Source: Roseiarcus sp963775575
GTDB taxonomy: Bacteria; Pseudomonadota; Alphaproteobacteria; Rhizobiales; Beijerinckiaceae
Direction: 5' to 3'
Length of the DNA stretch: 64,000 nt
Assembly: GCA_963775575.1 (NCBI GenBank)
Contig: CAVZJG010000002.1
Location: forward strand, 434,001 to 498,000
Within the stretch, counting starts at the first letter, position 1. Every line of letters starts with the position of its first letter. Shown here one piece after another: positions 17,241-26,368 of this stretch. The notes below the pieces were generated by a model that was given only the letters and a program-made list of their open reading frames with translations, searched no databases and was not told the DNA's origin. The translations under genes and the position numbers were made by a program.

Positions 17241-18632
17241 TTGCTCCGTTTCGCCCTCGCCCTCGCCCTCTGCCTCGGCTTCGCCGCGGCTGAGGCGCAA
17301 ACCGTCGACAAGACCGTCCCGCAAAGCCCGGCCGAAGCTCGGCTTTCCTTCGCGCCGGTGGTCAAAAAGGCGCGGCCGGCGGTGGTCAACGTCTACGCCT
17401 CCCGCGTCGAGACGATGGCGCGCAATCCGCTGTTCGACGACCCGATCTTCCGCCAGTTCTTCGGCCAGCAGGGCCAGGAGTCGCGCGTCGCTCAATCGCT
17501 CGGCTCGGGCGTCATCGTCGATCCGAGCGGCCTCGTCGTCACCAATCATCACGTCATCGAGGGCATGACCGACGTGAAGGTGGCGTTGTCCGACCGCCGC
17601 GAATTCCCGGCCAAGATCGTGCTGCGCGATCCGCGCACTGATCTGGCGGTGCTGCAAATTCAGAGCGACGAGCGCTTTCCCGTGCTCGAACTCGGCGATT
17701 CCGACGCGATCGAAGTCGGCGACTTCGTTCTGGCGATCGGCAATCCCTTCGGCGTCGGCCAGACGGTGACGCAGGGCATCGTCTCGGCGCTGGCGCGCAC
17801 ACAGATCGGCATCAACGATTATGGCTTCTTCATCCAGACCGACGCCGCGATCAATCCCGGCAATTCCGGCGGCGCGCTGGTCGATCTCGACGGGCGGCTC
17901 GTCGGCGTCAATTCGGCGATCTATTCGCGCAGCGGCGGCAGCATCGGCATCGGCTTCGCCATCCCCGTCAACATGGTCAAGAGCGTCGTCGCCGCGGCCA
18001 AGCGCGGCGGCGCCACGGTCAAGCGGCCGTGGCTCGGCGCCGGCCTGCAGAACGTGACCAAGGACATCGCCGATTCGATCGGCCTGGAGCGGCCCGCCGG
18101 CGCGCTGACGACCAGCGTCTTCGAAGGCGCCCCGGCGGCGGAGGCGGGATTGAAGCGCGGCGACGTGATCACCGCGATCGATGGCCAGTCTGTCGACGAC
18201 GCCCAAGGCGTCGGCTTCCGCCTCGCCGTGAAGCCCCTGGGCGGCGTCGCGGCGCTGACGGTTCAGCGCGGCGGCAAGTCGCTGATCCTGCCGATGAAAC
18301 TCGCCGCGGCGCCGGAAAACCCGCCGCGCGAGGCGATCCGGATCAAGAGCCGGTCGCCGTTCCAGGGCGCCCTGGTTATGAACGTCTCGCCCGCGGTCGC
18401 CGAGGAGCTGTCGCTCGAGGGCGTCGGCGAAGGCGTCGTGGTGGCCGACGTCGCCGAGGGCTCGCTGGCCGCCAATTTCGGCGTGCAGAAGGGCGACGTG
18501 GTGCTGGAGGTCAACGGCGAAAAAATCGCGGCTACGCGCGATCTCGACTCCGCAAGCGCCCAGCGCGCGCGCGCGTGGGACCTGACGATCTCGCGCGGCG
18601 GCGAGGTGATCCGTTCGCGTATCGGCGGCTAG
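17241..18632 (+). CDS. Do/DegP-type periplasmic serine endoprotease
   Basis: From a TTG start at 17241 the protein has 463 residues and a signal peptide (LLRFALALALCLGFAAAEAQ). GGAGAG lies 6-8 bp upstream as ribosome binding site; no suitable ATG is in frame. The trypsin-like triad is His104 (TNHHVIEG), Asp134 (DPRTDLAVL) and Ser209 (NPGNSGGALVD). Two PDZ domains follow (about 255-345 and 370-460). The enzyme should degrade or chaperone misfolded envelope proteins in the periplasm. The gene is monocistronic, facing a ParA-like gene. Confidence 0.94.
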   Translation: MLRFALALALCLGFAAAEAQTVDKTVPQSPAEARLSFAPVVKKARPAVVNVYASRVETMARNPLFDDPIFRQFFGQQGQESRVAQSLGSGVIVDPSGLVVTNHHVIEGMTDVKVALSDRREFPAKIVLRDPRTDLAVLQIQSDERFPVLELGDSDAIEVGDFVLAIGNPFGVGQTVTQGIVSALARTQIGINDYGFFIQTDAAINPGNSGGALVDLDGRLVGVNSAIYSRSGGSIGIGFAIPVNMVKSVVAAAKRGGATVKRPWLGAGLQNVTKDIADSIGLERPAGALTTSVFEGAPAAEAGLKRGDVITAIDGQSVDDAQGVGFRLAVKPLGGVAALTVQRGGKSLILPMKLAAAPENPPREAIRIKSRSPFQGALVMNVSPAVAEELSLEGVGEGVVVADVAEGSLAANFGVQKGDVVLEVNGEKIAATRDLDSASAQRARAWDLTISRGGEVIRSRIGG

Positions 18633-18658
18633 CGTTATCGCGAGAAACCTCGGCCGCC

Positions 18659-19315
18659 TTACGCCGCTTCGCTGGTCGGCGCGATGGCCTCGCCGCGCGC
18701 GACACGGCGTTTGAGCGACTCCCACAGCGCGCGTATTTCCTGCGCGGCGCCGCCGTTCGGGTTGATTTCGGTCACGCCCAGACCGTGGCGTGCGGCGTCC
18801 TGAAAGTCGACGCGGGTCGCCACGAGCGGCGAAATGAGACCGCCAATTTCCTCGAGCGCGGCGACGGCGTTTTGGACGCGCGCCGATTGTTGGGCCGGCG
18901 GGCACTGGTTGAGCATGAACGCGAAATCGCCGTTCGCCGCCTTCAAGGCGGCGCACGTCTGCGCGCTCGCCCATAGATCGAAGATGCTCGGGCGGGACGG
19001 AATGACGTTGAGATCGGCCGCACGCATCGCCGCCGCGGAAGCGCTGCCGTCGGCGCCGGGCGTGTCGATGATGGCCAGGGTGGTTCCCTTTCTCTCCAGC
19101 GCGCCGAGCAGCGCCGGCAATTCCTCGCCGTTGGCCGCGACGACGGCGATGTCGTCGCGTTCGCGAGTCTTGGACCAACTGACGAGGGAGGCCTGCGGAT
19201 CCATGTCGATCACGCAGACGCGCTCGCCGGCGTCCTTCGCTGCAACCGCCAGCGAACAAGCCAAAGTGCTTTTCCCCGACCCGCCTTTTTGAGTTATGAA
19301 AGCGATCGCGCGCAT
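18659..19315 (-). CDS. ParA/MinD-like P-loop ATPase
   Basis: The 218-residue ATPase has the deviant Walker A motif KGGSGKST at the N-terminus (MRAIAFITQKGGSGKSTLA), the DMDPQAS switch and the IIDTPG Walker B strand. It is short and lacks an N-terminal HTH, so it belongs to the small ParA group (ParA/ParF/McdA-type) that positions plasmids or protein cargo. No parB gene or centromere repeats are adjacent, so cargo positioning or an orphan role is more likely than chromosome partition. ATG 19315 starts directly at the ATPase fold; the longer reading adds a poor arginine-rich leader. Confidence 0.88.
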   Translation of the reverse strand: MRAIAFITQKGGSGKSTLACSLAVAAKDAGERVCVIDMDPQASLVSWSKTRERDDIAVVAANGEELPALLGALERKGTTLAIIDTPGADGSASAAAMRAADLNVIPSRPSIFDLWASAQTCAALKAANGDFAFMLNQCPPAQQSARVQNAVAALEEIGGLISPLVATRVDFQDAARHGLGVTEINPNGGAAQEIRALWESLKRRVARGEAIAPTSEAA

Positions 19316-19509
19316 GTGCTTCCCCTTTCTTGTCGCGCCGGGCCGCGAACCGCGGCGGGGAACGATGGTTAACGTCACACGGCCGGTATGCGGCCGATAT
19401 GGTTAAGGCAATGTAACGAACGACGCCCGGCGGCGAAAATATCTATGATTTCATGACGATATTCAGCGACTCTTATTGCGATTCGCGATGTCGCGCCGTT
19501 TGCGAGGCC

Positions 19510-19758
19510 TCACTCGCCGTCGAGCGGGCCCACGCCCTTGGGCTTGCCGTCGGCGGAAAGCGCGATCTTCTCGATGCGCATTTCGGCGTTCTTCAGCAAT
19601 CGGTCGCAATGCGCCTTCAGCGCTTCGCCGCGCTCGTAGAGCGTGATGGAATCTTCGAGCGCGACGGCGCCCTTCTCCAATTTATCGACGATCGATTCGA
19701 GTTCGGCCAGCGCCGTCTCGAACGGCATCTTGGCGATTTCGGCAGGCGATTCGGTCAT
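19510..19758 (-). CDS. xseB: Exodeoxyribonuclease VII small subunit
   Basis: This 82-residue helical protein contains the XseB core PFETALAELESIVDKLEKGAVALEDSITLYERG, followed by a second helix ending in the LKNAEMRIEKI block. It associates with XseA to form the exonuclease that degrades single-stranded DNA. The length is normal. The large subunit gene is not in the window, as is common in alphaproteobacteria, where the two subunits are unlinked. Confidence 0.95.
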   Translation of the reverse strand: MTESPAEIAKMPFETALAELESIVDKLEKGAVALEDSITLYERGEALKAHCDRLLKNAEMRIEKIALSADGKPKGVGPLDGE

Positions 19759-19800
19759 GGCGCGATCCTCGGATTCGTCGCCCCTCCTAGCGCGGGCGCC

Positions 19801-20268
19801 TCACAGCGGCAAGGCGGTGGTCTTCTTCACCGTGCGTAGCGTCATGGTCGACTGCACGCGCGAAACGCCCGGCAGTTGAGTGAGAATGTCGGTGTGGATG
19901 CGCTCGAAGTCGTTCGCGTCGCGAAACGCGATCCGCAACAGATAGTCCGAGGCCCCGGCCAAGAGATAGCATTCGATGATCTCGGCGTGGCGGCGGACCT
20001 CCTGCTCAAAGCGATCGAGCGCCGCGCGGCCCTGCTGATCGAGCGTCACCGAAACGAAAGCGGCGCCGGGAAGGCCCGCGGCGGCGGGATCGAGCAGCAT
20101 GACATAGCCCGCGATGATTCCGGCCTCCTCGAGCATGCGGACCCGCCGAAGGCACGCCGATTGCGAAAGATGGACCCGATCGGCCAACTCGGCGTTGGTC
20201 AGACGGCCGGCTCGCATCAATTCGCGCAGGATCGCCCGGTCGCGATCGTCGATTTCGTCGGTTCGCAT
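19801..20268 (-). CDS. Lrp/AsnC-family transcriptional regulator (probable regulator of ald)
   Basis: The 155-residue protein begins MRTDEIDDRDRAILRELMRAGRLTN. It has an N-terminal winged HTH (NAELADRVHLSQSACLRRVRMLEEAGII) and a C-terminal ligand-binding RAM domain (ECYLLAGASDYLLRI). It is divergent from the alanine dehydrogenase gene with about 137 bp between starts. That is the classic arrangement for an Lrp-type activator such as AldR controlling ald in response to alanine. The regulatory link is inferred from position. The ORF stays open upstream of ATG 20268 without family similarity. Confidence 0.92.
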   Translation of the reverse strand: MRTDEIDDRDRAILRELMRAGRLTNAELADRVHLSQSACLRRVRMLEEAGIIAGYVMLLDPAAAGLPGAAFVSVTLDQQGRAALDRFEQEVRRHAEIIECYLLAGASDYLLRIAFRDANDFERIHTDILTQLPGVSRVQSTMTLRTVKKTTALPL

Positions 20269-20405
20269 AATCGTTCTCGATTCACGGTATTCTTCGCACA
20301 TCATGCCGGAAACCGGCGGCGGCGGCCTCATTTGGGTGAAACATTTTTCCGCCGTCGCAGAATTATACGCCATCGGGGCGGCAGGAGGATTCACAGGAGG
20401 TTTCG
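20269..20405. promoter_or_regulatory. Divergent lrp/ald control region with strong ald ribosome binding site
   Basis: This 137-bp region lies between two divergent starts. It is AT-richer than its surroundings (TTTGGGTGAAACATTTTTCC and GAATTATACGCC). The segment just before ald has two purine-rich stretches, GCAGGAGGATT and ACAGGAGGTTTCG; the second is an ideal Shine-Dalgarno 5-7 bp before the ATG. Lrp-type operators are expected here by analogy, but I cannot define the sites by eye. Confidence 0.45.
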
Positions 20406-21521
20406 ATGCTGATCGGTGTGCCGAAGGAAATCAAGGACAATGAGTTTCGCGTCGGGCTGACGCCGGCTTCGGTCGCCGAACTGACGCACCACGGCCATTC
20501 CGTGTTGGTGGAAAAGTCGGCGGGCCTCGGATCGGGACTTTCCGACGGCGAATATGTCGCGGCGGGCGCCACGCTCGTCGACGCGCCGCAGGAAATATTC
20601 GTCCGCGCCGAAATGATCGTGAAGGTCAAGGAGCCGCTCGCCGCCGAGCGCAAGCGGCTTCGCCGCGGCCAGATCTTGTACACGTATTTGCATCTCGCGC
20701 CCGATCTCGCGCAGACCAAGGACCTCCTCGCCAGCGGCGCGACCTGCATCGCCTATGAGACGGTGACTTCGCCCCACGGCGGCCTGCCCTTGCTGACGCC
20801 GATGTCGGAAGTGGCCGGGCGCCTCGCGCCGCAGGTCGGCGCGCACGCGCTGGAAAAGGCGCAGGGCGGACGCGGCGTCCTGCTCGGCGGCGTGCCGGGG
20901 GTGCCGGCCGCGGAAGTCGTCATCCTCGGCGGCGGCGTTTCGGGCACGCATGCGGCGACGATCGCGCTCGGCATGGGCGCCAACGTCACCGTCGTCGACA
21001 AATCGAACGAGGCGTTGCAACGCTTAGCGGCGCAACTCGGCGCCGGCGTGCGCACGGTTTATGCGACGCGCGCCGCGATCGCCGAACTGGTCGCGCGCGC
21101 CGACCTCGTCATTGGCGCGGTGCTGGCGCCCGGCGCCGCGGCGCCCAAGCTGGTGACGCGCGCGATGCTGTCGACGATGAAGCCCGGCGCGGTGATCGTC
21201 GACATCGCCATCGACCAGGGCGGCTGCTGCGAAACCTCGAAGCCGACCACCCACTCCAACCCGACCTACGTCGTCGACGGGGTCGTGCATTACTGCGTCG
21301 CCAACATGCCCGGCGCGGTGGCGCGCACCTCCACCTTCGCGCTCAACAACGCCACCCTGCCCTTCGCCCTCGCGCTCGCCGACAAGGGCTGGAAACAGGC
21401 GCTCAACGACGACGTCCACCTGCGCGCGGGGCTCAATGTGCACGACGGCAAGCTGACCTGCAAACCGGTCGCCGAGGCGCACGGGCTCGTCTATACCTCG
21501 GCCGAGAGCGTGCTCGGCTGA
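20406..21521 (+). CDS. ald: Alanine dehydrogenase
   Basis: Ald interconverts L-alanine and pyruvate plus ammonia using NAD. The 371-residue product starts MLIGVPKEIKDNEFRVGLTP, which includes the substrate-binding Arg and Lys. It has the catalytic His in YTYLHLAPD, SEVAGRLAPQ, and the NAD-binding GGGVSGTHAA loop. The C-terminal NMPGAVARTSTFALNN block is diagnostic. Length is normal. It has a strong AGGAGG and lies opposite an Lrp/AsnC regulator that probably senses alanine. Confidence 0.97.
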   Translation: MLIGVPKEIKDNEFRVGLTPASVAELTHHGHSVLVEKSAGLGSGLSDGEYVAAGATLVDAPQEIFVRAEMIVKVKEPLAAERKRLRRGQILYTYLHLAPDLAQTKDLLASGATCIAYETVTSPHGGLPLLTPMSEVAGRLAPQVGAHALEKAQGGRGVLLGGVPGVPAAEVVILGGGVSGTHAATIALGMGANVTVVDKSNEALQRLAAQLGAGVRTVYATRAAIAELVARADLVIGAVLAPGAAAPKLVTRAMLSTMKPGAVIVDIAIDQGGCCETSKPTTHSNPTYVVDGVVHYCVANMPGAVARTSTFALNNATLPFALALADKGWKQALNDDVHLRAGLNVHDGKLTCKPVAEAHGLVYTSAESVLG

Positions 21522-21525
21522 ACGC

Positions 21526-22821
21526 TCAGCGCGCCGCCATGGTCTGTGTCGTCGGAGTCGTCGTCGCCGGCGTGTCGCCGCGGGCGCCGGGGGCCCAATT
21601 CACGCCGCCGCGCATGGCGTAAAAGATATGCGTGCCGATGCGGTCGACGCGGCGCAGATCGCCCGCCCATTCCGGATAGACGTAATTGGCGTGGTAGTTG
21701 AGCGCCTCGGCGACTTTCGGATTGTAGTTGGCGCCGCTGACGACCTGCTCGGCGATGCGGGTCGCCGTCGCCCAGGCGCCGGGCTCCTCGATGCGCAGCG
21801 AGCTGCCGTCGCAGGCGAAGGAAAATTGGCAGGCGAACGGGTGGTTGCGGTCCTGATAGACGACCGCGCAGACGTTGGTCGGAAAGATGCCGCTGCGCAC
21901 GCGGTTGAGCACGACCTGCGCGACCGCGGCCTGGCCCTGCTCGGGCTCGCCGCGCGCCTCGAAGTAGATCGCTTCGCTGAGGCACCGCATTTGCCGCGCG
22001 GAGTCCTTGGGGTCGATCAGCGCGGCGTAATTCGGCTTGCCGTTGGCGTCGGACTGCGCCGCCGCCGTCGTCTGCGCCGGCGGGCGGGCGGCGACGATCG
22101 CCTCGCCGTCGCTCGGCGTCGGCGTCGACGAGTTCAGCGCCATTTCCAACGGCACGCTCGGGGTCGCGCCGTCGTTGAACTGCCGCTGCGGCCGGCTCGC
22201 GGCGAAATCCGCGACGGGGGCGACCGCCGTCGAGCTCGGCGAATCCGCCGGCCCGTTCGCGGCGCCGTCCTCGTCGGCCGGGACGGCGCGTCGCAGACGC
22301 GCGTCGAATCCGGGGCGAAGAACGACGAGGGGATCGCCCTTGCGCGTGCGGTCGATCGCCGGAAAATTCTGCTGGCCCCGTTTGACGGCGGCGTTCGGTT
22401 CGATTTCGTCGGGAACGGCGGCCAGATCCTCGGGCGCCCCGAGAATCAAATGGGCTTCCACAATCGGGATTTCCGCGCCGCCCCGCGCCGCGAAACGCGC
22501 CGGCGGGCCAAACCTCGAAGCGAGAAGCGCCTCGCGAACCGGAGAGAGGCGATCGGCGCCCGCGCCTTGCGCGGCCAGACCGCCGATCCAGCCGGGGTCC
22601 TGTCCGGCTTGCGCCGTGATCGACACCAAGAAGCCCAGCGCGATGCCCCAGGGCGCGACCGCCGAACCTGCCCAAGATAAACGCGAACGACCCATACGCA
22701 ACCCACGCCGTGCTCGAACGCCATCGCCGGCGCCGCCGCGAACGCTCGGCCGTCGCCCCTTCGACCCCTCGGACTGGGGCGCCCGGACGCGTTCCCGCGC
22801 AGTTGGAGCGTTGTTCTTCAT
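21526..22821 (-). CDS. SleB-type cell wall hydrolase (Hydrolase_2 family)
   Basis: This 431-residue protein has a membrane-spanning or signal segment (SAVAPWGIALGFLVSITAQAG), a long proline/alanine/serine-rich linker, and a C-terminal SleB-like domain. That domain begins at CLSEAIYFEARGEPEQGQAAVAQVVLNRV, with the conserved glutamates of this peptidoglycan-cleaving family, and includes HPFACQFSFACDG. It probably cleaves peptidoglycan in the periplasm. The start is uncertain: ATG 22821 gives a basic 42-residue leader, whereas ATG 22695 (MGRSRLSWAG) begins directly at the hydrophobic segment. Neither has a clear ribosome binding site. It is convergent with ald, four bases apart. Confidence 0.85.
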   Translation of the reverse strand: MKNNAPTARERVRAPQSEGSKGRRPSVRGGAGDGVRARRGLRMGRSRLSWAGSAVAPWGIALGFLVSITAQAGQDPGWIGGLAAQGAGADRLSPVREALLASRFGPPARFAARGGAEIPIVEAHLILGAPEDLAAVPDEIEPNAAVKRGQQNFPAIDRTRKGDPLVVLRPGFDARLRRAVPADEDGAANGPADSPSSTAVAPVADFAASRPQRQFNDGATPSVPLEMALNSSTPTPSDGEAIVAARPPAQTTAAAQSDANGKPNYAALIDPKDSARQMRCLSEAIYFEARGEPEQGQAAVAQVVLNRVRSGIFPTNVCAVVYQDRNHPFACQFSFACDGSSLRIEEPGAWATATRIAEQVVSGANYNPKVAEALNYHANYVYPEWAGDLRRVDRIGTHIFYAMRGGVNWAPGARGDTPATTTPTTQTMAAR

Positions 22822-23057
22822 ACCGGCTTAAGGTTGCGGGCGCGTTACCAACAAAACAGCCGGCGCGTCCCGCAATGGGTCACATGGGAGGGCGCCTTCC
22901 GGCCGAGAACGTGGGCGGCGCGCGGCCCGACTTCGCAATGGCGATCGCGCGCGTTCACGCGTTCGCTGCTCGCGGCCGCGCGAATAGGGCGAAAACTGGA
23001 CAAGGCGCATGCGCGCGAGCATTGTCCGGGCGATCAGTCGAAGCCCGGAGACCAGCG

Positions 23058-24392
23058 ATGCCCGCGACCGCCCAGCGCGCCGAAATTCCCAACGATCTGG
23101 CTGCGTTCTGGCTCCCGTTCACGCCCAATCGCGCATTCAAGAAGCGGCCGCGGCTGATCTCGCGCGCCAAAGACATGCACTACTACACGCCGGAGGGGCG
23201 CGCGATTCTCGACGCGACGGCGGCCCTTTGGTGCTGCAACGCCGGCCACAGCCGCCCCCCGATCGTCGCGGCGATCCAGCGCCAGGCGGCCGAACTCGAC
23301 TTCGCCCCGACCTTCCAGTTCGCCCACCCCTTGGCGTTCCAGCTTTCCTCGCGCCTGGCGGCGCTGGCGCCGGCCGATCTCGATCACGTCTTCTTCGCCA
23401 ATTCCGGCTCGGAAGCGTGCGACACCGCGCTGAAGATCGCGCTCGCCTATCACAATGTGCGCGGACAGGGCTCGCGCCAGCGCCTGATCGGCCGCGAGCG
23501 CGCCTATCACGGCGTCGGCTTTGGTGGGATCTCGGTCGGCGGCATGGTCAACAACCGCAAGTTCTTCGGCTCGCTGCTGGCGGGCGTGGATCATCTTCCC
23601 GCGACCTACAGCCGCGAACATCAGGCGTTCACCAAGGGCGAGCCGGAATGGGGCGGCCACCTCGCTGACGCGCTGGAGGGCATCGTCGGCCTGCACGACG
23701 CCTCGACCATCGCCGCGGTCATCGTCGAGCCGATGTCCGGATCGACCGGCGTGCTGCCGCCGCCCAAGGGCTACCTGAAAAAGCTGCGCGCGATCTGCGA
23801 CAAAACCGGCATTCTGCTGATTTTCGACGAAGTGATCACCGGCTTCGGCCGCCTCGGCTTCGCCTTCGCCGCCGAGCGCTACGGCGTGATCCCCGACATC
23901 ATGACCTTCGCCAAGGGCGTCACCTCCGGCGCGGCGCCGATGGGCGGCGTCATCGTGCGCAAGCACGTGCACGACGCGTTCATGCAGGGGCCGGAGTCGG
24001 CGATCGAACTCTTCCACGGCTACACTTATTCCGGCCATCCGCTCGCCTGTGCGGCGGCCCTGGCGGCGCTGGACGTCTATCGCGACGAAGAGCTATTCGA
24101 GCGCGCGCAGGCGCTGGAGCCGAAGTGGTGCGACGCGCTGATGACGCTGAAGGGTCTGCCGAACGTGCTCGACATCCGCTGCGTCGGCCTCACCGGGGCG
24201 ATCGACCTCGCGCCGTCGAGCGCGCCGGGCGCGCGCGGCTATGCGGCGCTGGAGTATTCCTTCCACGAAGCGGGGATCATGCTGCGCCTCTCCGGCGACA
24301 CCATCGAACTGACCCCGCCGCTGATCGTCAGCGAAGACCAGATCGGCGAAATCGTCGACAAGGTCGGGCGGACGATCAAGGCGGTCGCGTGA
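23058..24392 (+). CDS. Omega-amino acid:pyruvate aminotransferase (class III PLP)
   Basis: The 444-residue class III aminotransferase starts MPATAQRAEIPNDLAAFWLPFTPNRAFK, which is typical of beta-alanine/omega-amino acid:pyruvate transaminases. It shows FFANSGSEACDTALKIA, LIFDEVITGFGRLG with the cofactor aspartate, and the PLP lysine Lys286 in TFAKGVTSGAAPMGG. GGAG lies 9 bp before ATG 23058; longer readings lack family sequence. Substrates such as beta-alanine, taurine-like or other omega-amines cannot be separated by eye. Its stop overlaps the next ORF's GTG start. Confidence 0.9.
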   Translation: MPATAQRAEIPNDLAAFWLPFTPNRAFKKRPRLISRAKDMHYYTPEGRAILDATAALWCCNAGHSRPPIVAAIQRQAAELDFAPTFQFAHPLAFQLSSRLAALAPADLDHVFFANSGSEACDTALKIALAYHNVRGQGSRQRLIGRERAYHGVGFGGISVGGMVNNRKFFGSLLAGVDHLPATYSREHQAFTKGEPEWGGHLADALEGIVGLHDASTIAAVIVEPMSGSTGVLPPPKGYLKKLRAICDKTGILLIFDEVITGFGRLGFAFAAERYGVIPDIMTFAKGVTSGAAPMGGVIVRKHVHDAFMQGPESAIELFHGYTYSGHPLACAAALAALDVYRDEELFERAQALEPKWCDALMTLKGLPNVLDIRCVGLTGAIDLAPSSAPGARGYAALEYSFHEAGIMLRLSGDTIELTPPLIVSEDQIGEIVDKVGRTIKAVA

Positions 24393-24904
24393 GAGCGGGC
24401 GGCGCGCCCATCGGCCGCGCCGCCGCGAGGCTTGCGGCGGTTGGCGCGGCTTGCGTCCTCGCGCTGCTCGGCGCTTTCGCCGCCGGCGGCGAGTCGGCGG
24501 CCGACTGGACGCGCGCGCTCTATCAACGCGAACTCAGCCGGCGCGCCGCCCCCGAAAGACTGTCGGACGAGGCGTTTCTGTCGGTCTTCGCCCCGGCTGC
24601 GCGGGAAGCATGGCTGGCGGCGCGCCGCGGCCCGGGGCCGGCCAGCGACGGGCCTATCCTCAACGCCTACTTCGGCTGGGGGGTTCTCCCCGGGCAGCCG
24701 GTCGAGCTCGTCGGGGTGGAACCGCTGCAAGACGACGGCGCGGCGGCGCGGATCGCGGTCGACCTTCGCGTCAAGGGCGCGGCCCGCCGCGTGATCGCCG
24801 ACGAGCGGACGGTCTCCGGCGCGTGGCGCATCGAGGATATCGCCTATCCCGAAGGCGACAGTTTCCTGACGCACAACCGCAAATGCGCGAGCGCCCGCTG
24901 CTGA
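24389..24904 (+). CDS. Exported protein of unknown function (possible DUF3828-like)
   Basis: The start GTG 24389 overlaps the aminotransferase stop (GTGA), giving 172 residues. The N-terminus is a signal peptide or anchor (AAARLAAVGAACVLALLGAFAAGG). The mature part runs from an ALYQRELSRR helix through VFAPAAREAWLA, ILNAYFGWGVLP and a beta strand series (ARIAVDLRVKGAARRVIADE) to WRIEDIAYPEGDSF. That helix-then-strands order resembles DUF3828/NTF2-like periplasmic proteins. The match is by eye and the function is unknown. Translational coupling suggests expression with the aminotransferase. Confidence 0.65.
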   Translation: MRAGGAPIGRAAARLAAVGAACVLALLGAFAAGGESAADWTRALYQRELSRRAAPERLSDEAFLSVFAPAAREAWLAARRGPGPASDGPILNAYFGWGVLPGQPVELVGVEPLQDDGAAARIAVDLRVKGAARRVIADERTVSGAWRIEDIAYPEGDSFLTHNRKCASARC

Positions 24905-24943
24905 GGGAAAGCGCCGACGCGGCGCGGTCGCGGCGCTTCGCTG

Positions 24944-25630
24944 TCACGCCGCAACGCCGAGCAGCGCCGGCAATTCGTCGAGACTCCGGACCTCGAAGTC
25001 CGGCGCGCCGGGCAGGCGCTCGCGGCGCTGGCCGTAGCGATTGCACCAGACGACGCGCATGCCGAAGTCCGACGCGGCGTGGGCGTCCCAGGCGTTGGAC
25101 GACTGGAACGAGACTTCGTCGGCGCGCACGCCGAGGCGGTCGAGCGCGTACTGATAGACTCTTCGGTCGGTCTTGAAGACGCGCACCGCATCGACCGACA
25201 GCACGGCGTCGAAGAGGCCGCCGAGCCCCGCGGCCGCCACCGCTTCTTCCAGCATCGCCGGCGAACCGTTGGAAAGAATGGCGGTGGCGAACCCGGCGCG
25301 GCGCAACGCGCGCAACACGGCAGGAACTTCGGGGAACGCCGACAGCGTGCGGTAGAGTCCCATCAACCGCTCGCGTACGCCGGGCTGATCGAGACCGAGG
25401 CTGTCGAGCGCGAAATCCAGCGCGTCGCCCGTGACCTGCCAGAAGTCGGCGTAACGGCCCTGCAGCGAACGCAGCCACGCGTATTGCAACTGCTTGTCGC
25501 GCCACAGCGCGGTCAGCGCCGCGCGCTTTTCCGCCGCGATATCGGGGCAAGCCGCGGCCGCCGAAGAGAAATCGAACAGCGTGCCGTAAGCGTCGAAGAC
25601 GCAGGCGCGAACCCCTTCGAGACGATTCAT
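24944..25630 (-). CDS. Haloacid dehalogenase type II (L-2-haloacid dehalogenase-like)
   Basis: This 228-residue HAD-superfamily hydrolase begins with nucleophile motif I ACVFDAYGTLFDFSS. Motif II is ILSNGSPAML and motif III Lys lies in VFKTDRRVYQYA. The SFQSSNAWDAHAASDFGM motif IV, with W-N-R shortly after, is specific to type II 2-haloacid dehalogenases. The physiological substrate may be a short 2-haloacid or a related metabolite. The start overlaps the stop of the AlkD-like gene (ATGA), so the two are one transcript. Confidence 0.92.
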   Translation of the reverse strand: MNRLEGVRACVFDAYGTLFDFSSAAAACPDIAAEKRAALTALWRDKQLQYAWLRSLQGRYADFWQVTGDALDFALDSLGLDQPGVRERLMGLYRTLSAFPEVPAVLRALRRAGFATAILSNGSPAMLEEAVAAAGLGGLFDAVLSVDAVRVFKTDRRVYQYALDRLGVRADEVSFQSSNAWDAHAASDFGMRVVWCNRYGQRRERLPGAPDFEVRSLDELPALLGVAA

Positions 25631-26352
25631 GGCTCGGCTCCTCGGTTTGCCGCCCGCCCGCGCGGCCGCTGCGCAAGATACTTCGTCGCCTCCCGCCGCG
25701 CGACGCCCGTGAGCGCGCCGCCGTGATCGGCGAGGAAGCGGCGCACGCGCTCAGGATCGCGTTTGGAGAGTTCGCGCAGCCACCAGCCGATCGCCTTCTG
25801 GATGAACCATTGGCGATCCTCGGCGAGGCGCGCCGCCCAGGCGAGCGTCCGCTCGGGGTCGCGCCCCGCCTTCGTCCACGGTAGGGTGAAGACGAGCGCG
25901 GCGCGCCGGGTCCACAGATGGCGGCTTTCGACCCAGGTCTCGACGACGTCGAGGCGGCGCGGCTCGGCGATGAGACACCGCGATCCGACGCCCGCCAGAT
26001 TGTCTGCGACCGCCCAGCCGTCGAGATCGGCCATGCGTTCCGTCACGAACGCCCACAGACGCTCGTCGGGCGCGACAGAGTTGCGGACGAGAATCCGCGC
26101 CGCGACCATCTTCAAATCCCAAACGGGCTCGCTCCAGAGACGTCGGCTCAGTCGGAACAGCTCGTCTTCGGCGACGTCCGCCAGAGCCGCTCGGATGGCG
26201 ACATCCATTTTCGGCAGCGGAACGCCCCAGTGCTCCCATCGGGACTTCTGGTAGCTCTTTTCTTTCTCCGCCCGCTCGGCCCCGTCCGAAGCGCGCAAGG
26301 CCGCGATCAGCCCTTCGTAGGCGTCGTGGTCGTCGGCCGGCTCTTTTGCCAT
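25627..26352 (-). CDS. AlkD-like DNA alkylation repair protein (HEAT-like repeats)
   Basis: This is a 241-residue alpha-helical protein starting MAKEPADDHDAYEGL. Repeated helical pairs with W-EPVWDLKMVAARILV, DGWAVADNLAG and ESRHLWTRRAALVF, followed by QWFIQKAIGWWLRELSKRDPERVRRFL, match the ALK (AlkD) fold. That fold excises N3- and N7-alkylpurines by wrapping HEAT-like repeats around DNA. The aromatic-rich KAIGWWLRELSK segment is especially characteristic. It is translationally coupled to the haloacid dehalogenase. Confidence 0.9.
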   Translation of the reverse strand: MAKEPADDHDAYEGLIAALRASDGAERAEKEKSYQKSRWEHWGVPLPKMDVAIRAALADVAEDELFRLSRRLWSEPVWDLKMVAARILVRNSVAPDERLWAFVTERMADLDGWAVADNLAGVGSRCLIAEPRRLDVVETWVESRHLWTRRAALVFTLPWTKAGRDPERTLAWAARLAEDRQWFIQKAIGWWLRELSKRDPERVRRFLADHGGALTGVARREATKYLAQRPRGRAANRGAEP

Positions 26353-26368
26353 CGCCTGCCCTCGCGCT

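Noticed and set aside
18659..19315. Chromosomal parA of a parABS system
   Set aside because: The protein lacks the N-terminal HTH of chromosomal ParA, and no parB gene or parS-like palindromes are adjacent.
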